Notes under the pieces: model-generated
What the model saw: only the letters and a program-made list of their open reading frames with translations
What the model was told of the DNA's origin: nothing
Databases searched by the model: none
Source of the DNA: Candidatus Adiutrix sp.
GTDB taxonomy: Bacteria; Desulfobacterota; Desulfarculia; Adiutricales; Adiutricaceae
Length of the DNA stretch: 7,783 nt
Direction of reading: 5' to 3'
NCBI GenBank assembly: GCA_031273445.1
Contig: JAISRV010000001.1
Span: 1 to 7,783, forward strand
Shown here: one piece after another, positions 6,370 to 7,783 of the stretch
How positions within the stretch are numbered: position 1 is the first letter of the stretch
Layout of the letters: every line of letters starts with the position of its first letter
Translations under genes and position numbers: made by a program

Positions 6370-6395
6370 CCCGGCGAGCAGGCGGCGGCCCCGAG

Positions 6396-7783
6396 ATGGC
6401 GGAAGACAGATCAGACATTCATAGCCGCTATCGCCCGGAAATAGACGGCCTGAGAAGCGTGGCCGTCATGTCGGTGCTCCTGTATCATGCCGGCTTCAAT
6501 TTCTGCTCCGGCGGCTTTGTCGGGGTTGACGTCTTTTTCGTCATCTCCGGTTTTTTGATCACCGGCATCCTTCTGGACGACTTGGACGCGGGCATTTTCA
6601 GCCTGAAAAATTTTTACGAACGCCGCTTGCGCCGCATTCTTCCTCCGCTGTTCGCCATGTCGGTCGTGGTTGCCGCCCTGGCTTGGCTCTATCTGTTGCC
6701 TTTCGACTTCAAGAACTACGGCCGCTCTTTGGCGGCTATGGCCGCTTTCTGGGCCAATATTTTTTTCTGGAAGCAGTCCGGATATTTCGACGCCGCCTCA
6801 TTCGCCAAACCTCTTTTGCACACCTGGTCGCTATCAGTGGAAGAGCAGTTCTATATCCTGTTTCCGTTTTTTCTGCGGTTTTTCTATCGCTGGGTCAAAG
6901 CCAGACTGCCGCTTTTTCTGCTCATGTCTTTTTTCCTGTCTCTTATGGTCAGCGCCGTTCAGGTCGAATATCAGCCGGACATGGCCTTTTACTGGCTCCA
7001 CAGCCGAGCCTGGGAGCTTCTGGCCGGCTCTCTGACGGCCGTCTGGTCCCGCCATCCCGACCACCCCGCGCTAAGGTTGACCGGGCGTTTTCCGTCCGCG
7101 TTCGCCTTTTTAGGGTTGGCGGCCATGCTCGGGCCCATCTGCCTTTATGAAGAAACCACGTCCTTCCCGGGGCTGGCCGCTTTGCCGCCGACCCTGGGCA
7201 CGGCGCTTATCATTCTTGCCCATCACGGCGGCGCCTCGTCAAGTCCGGCGGGCCGGATTCTGGCCAGCGCCCCCTTCACCGGTCTAGGCAAAATTTCCTA
7301 TTCTCTTTATCTGTGGCATTGGCCTTTATTGGCCATGCCCCGCTATGCCGCCGACGCCCCCCTTTCCGCCGGCCAGGCCGCCGCCGCTCTGGCCGCCGCC
7401 TTTATTCCGGCCTGGCTCTCCTGGCGTTTCGTGGAAAACCCGGTGAGGCGGCGGGAAGTTTTCAGAAGCCGTCGCGCCGTTTTTATCGCCGCGGGCGTGG
7501 GCCTCGTCGTCCTGGCGGCCGCCGGCCGCATCGTCCGCACGGCCGATGGTTTCCCCGGCCGCCTCCCGCCGGCGGCCCGCCTTTACGCCGCCGCCGCGGA
7601 GGACAGCTATCGTTCCGCTCCGGCCGCGCCGTATTTCAAGACCTCTGTGGACGGCGTCGGCTATACGGTCAAAGCCTGGCCGGTGGGGCCGCGGGAGAGC
7701 CCGCCGTTTTTTCTCCTCTGGGGCGACAGCCATGCGCGGATGTGGCGGGCGGCTTTCGACCGGCTGGCCGAGGAGAATCAGAT
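6396..7783 (+). CDS. Acyltransferase-3 / SGNH membrane O-acyltransferase (3' end cut off)
   Basis: The frame stays open to the right edge, giving 462 codons of a protein that in this family is usually about 600-680 residues. It matches OafA/YrhL-type acyltransferases, inner-membrane enzymes that O-acetylate lipopolysaccharide O-antigen, peptidoglycan or other envelope glycans. Signatures are YRPEIDGLRSVAV at 12-24 and YHA near 30-32, GGFVGVDVFFVISGFLIT at 39-56, FYERRLRRILPP at 73-84, LLHTWSLSVEEQFYILFP at 140-157, ISYSLYLWHWPLL at 300-312 and RFVENPVRRR at 344-353. After a last hydrophobic helix (about 362-378), the extracytoplasmic SGNH domain begins, with its block I GDSH at 443-446 (Ser445 the likely nucleophile). 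The catalytic Asp/His block of that domain lies outside the window. The ATG at 6396 has no good Shine-Dalgarno sequence, but no other in-frame start lies between it and the argS stop 26 nt upstream, and the next Met (25) falls inside a conserved motif. The acyl group and glycan substrate are unknown. Confidence 0.92.
   Translation, partial: MAEDRSDIHSRYRPEIDGLRSVAVMSVLLYHAGFNFCSGGFVGVDVFFVISGFLITGILLDDLDAGIFSLKNFYERRLRRILPPLFAMSVVVAALAWLYLLPFDFKNYGRSLAAMAAFWANIFFWKQSGYFDAASFAKPLLHTWSLSVEEQFYILFPFFLRFFYRWVKARLPLFLLMSFFLSLMVSAVQVEYQPDMAFYWLHSRAWELLAGSLTAVWSRHPDHPALRLTGRFPSAFAFLGLAAMLGPICLYEETTSFPGLAALPPTLGTALIILAHHGGASSSPAGRILASAPFTGLGKISYSLYLWHWPLLAMPRYAADAPLSAGQAAAALAAAFIPAWLSWRFVENPVRRREVFRSRRAVFIAAGVGLVVLAAAGRIVRTADGFPGRLPPAARLYAAAAEDSYRSAPAAPYFKTSVDGVGYTVKAWPVGPRESPPFFLLWGDSHARMWRAAFDRLAEENQ

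Noticed and set aside
6683..7150. Plus-strand open frame of 155 codons
   Set aside because: It is a shifted frame inside the acyltransferase gene, whose own frame carries all the family motifs.

Overview
The window is GC-rich bacterial DNA. Every confidently identified gene lies on the + strand: metX, metW, an alanine-racemase homologue, argS fused in frame to a SPOR-domain membrane protein, and the first three quarters of a membrane acyltransferase. The metX-metW pair and the general character of the proteins suggest a proteobacterium in the broad sense. A Desulfobacterota-type (former deltaproteobacterial) lineage is my best guess, made from impression rather than any alignment.

Layout. 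Bases 1-331 hold no complete gene. They contain a good sigma70-type promoter (TGGACA, 17-nt spacer, TATAAT) pointing at metX, a GC-rich hairpin in the metX leader, a weaker divergent promoter, and possibly the first codons of a minus-strand gene running off the left edge. Bases 332-2409 carry metX and metW, separated by 146 nt that contain a near-perfect 17-bp inverted repeat. Bases 2495-6369 carry the racemase-like gene and argS, which overlap by four bases (ATGA) and are therefore probably translationally coupled. From 6396 to the right edge runs an acyltransferase-3 / SGNH protein with no stop inside the window. No strong internal promoter or classical terminator was seen, so one transcript from the metX promoter could cover all five genes, though this is inference.

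How the genes may work together. MetX and MetW belong to methionine biosynthesis. The other three lean towards the cell envelope: a fold-type-III PLP protein of the alanine racemase family, a peptidoglycan-binding SPOR domain on a membrane anchor, and a glycan or envelope O-acyltransferase. Arginyl-tRNA synthetase is the exception, and here it is joined to the SPOR protein.

Two observations stand out. First, ArgS reads straight through its normal C-terminal Met into a cytoplasmic linker, a transmembrane helix and a SPOR domain, giving a 915-residue protein that would tether a tRNA synthetase to the inner membrane with a periplasmic glycan-binding domain. The junction codon is TGC, one substitution from the stop TGA, so recent stop loss or a sequence error must be considered. 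Second, the alanine-racemase homologue keeps the PLP lysine (Lys39) and several cofactor-binding residues but has Phe where the second catalytic base Tyr should be, and lacks several other active-site residues. It may not be an alanine racemase at all.
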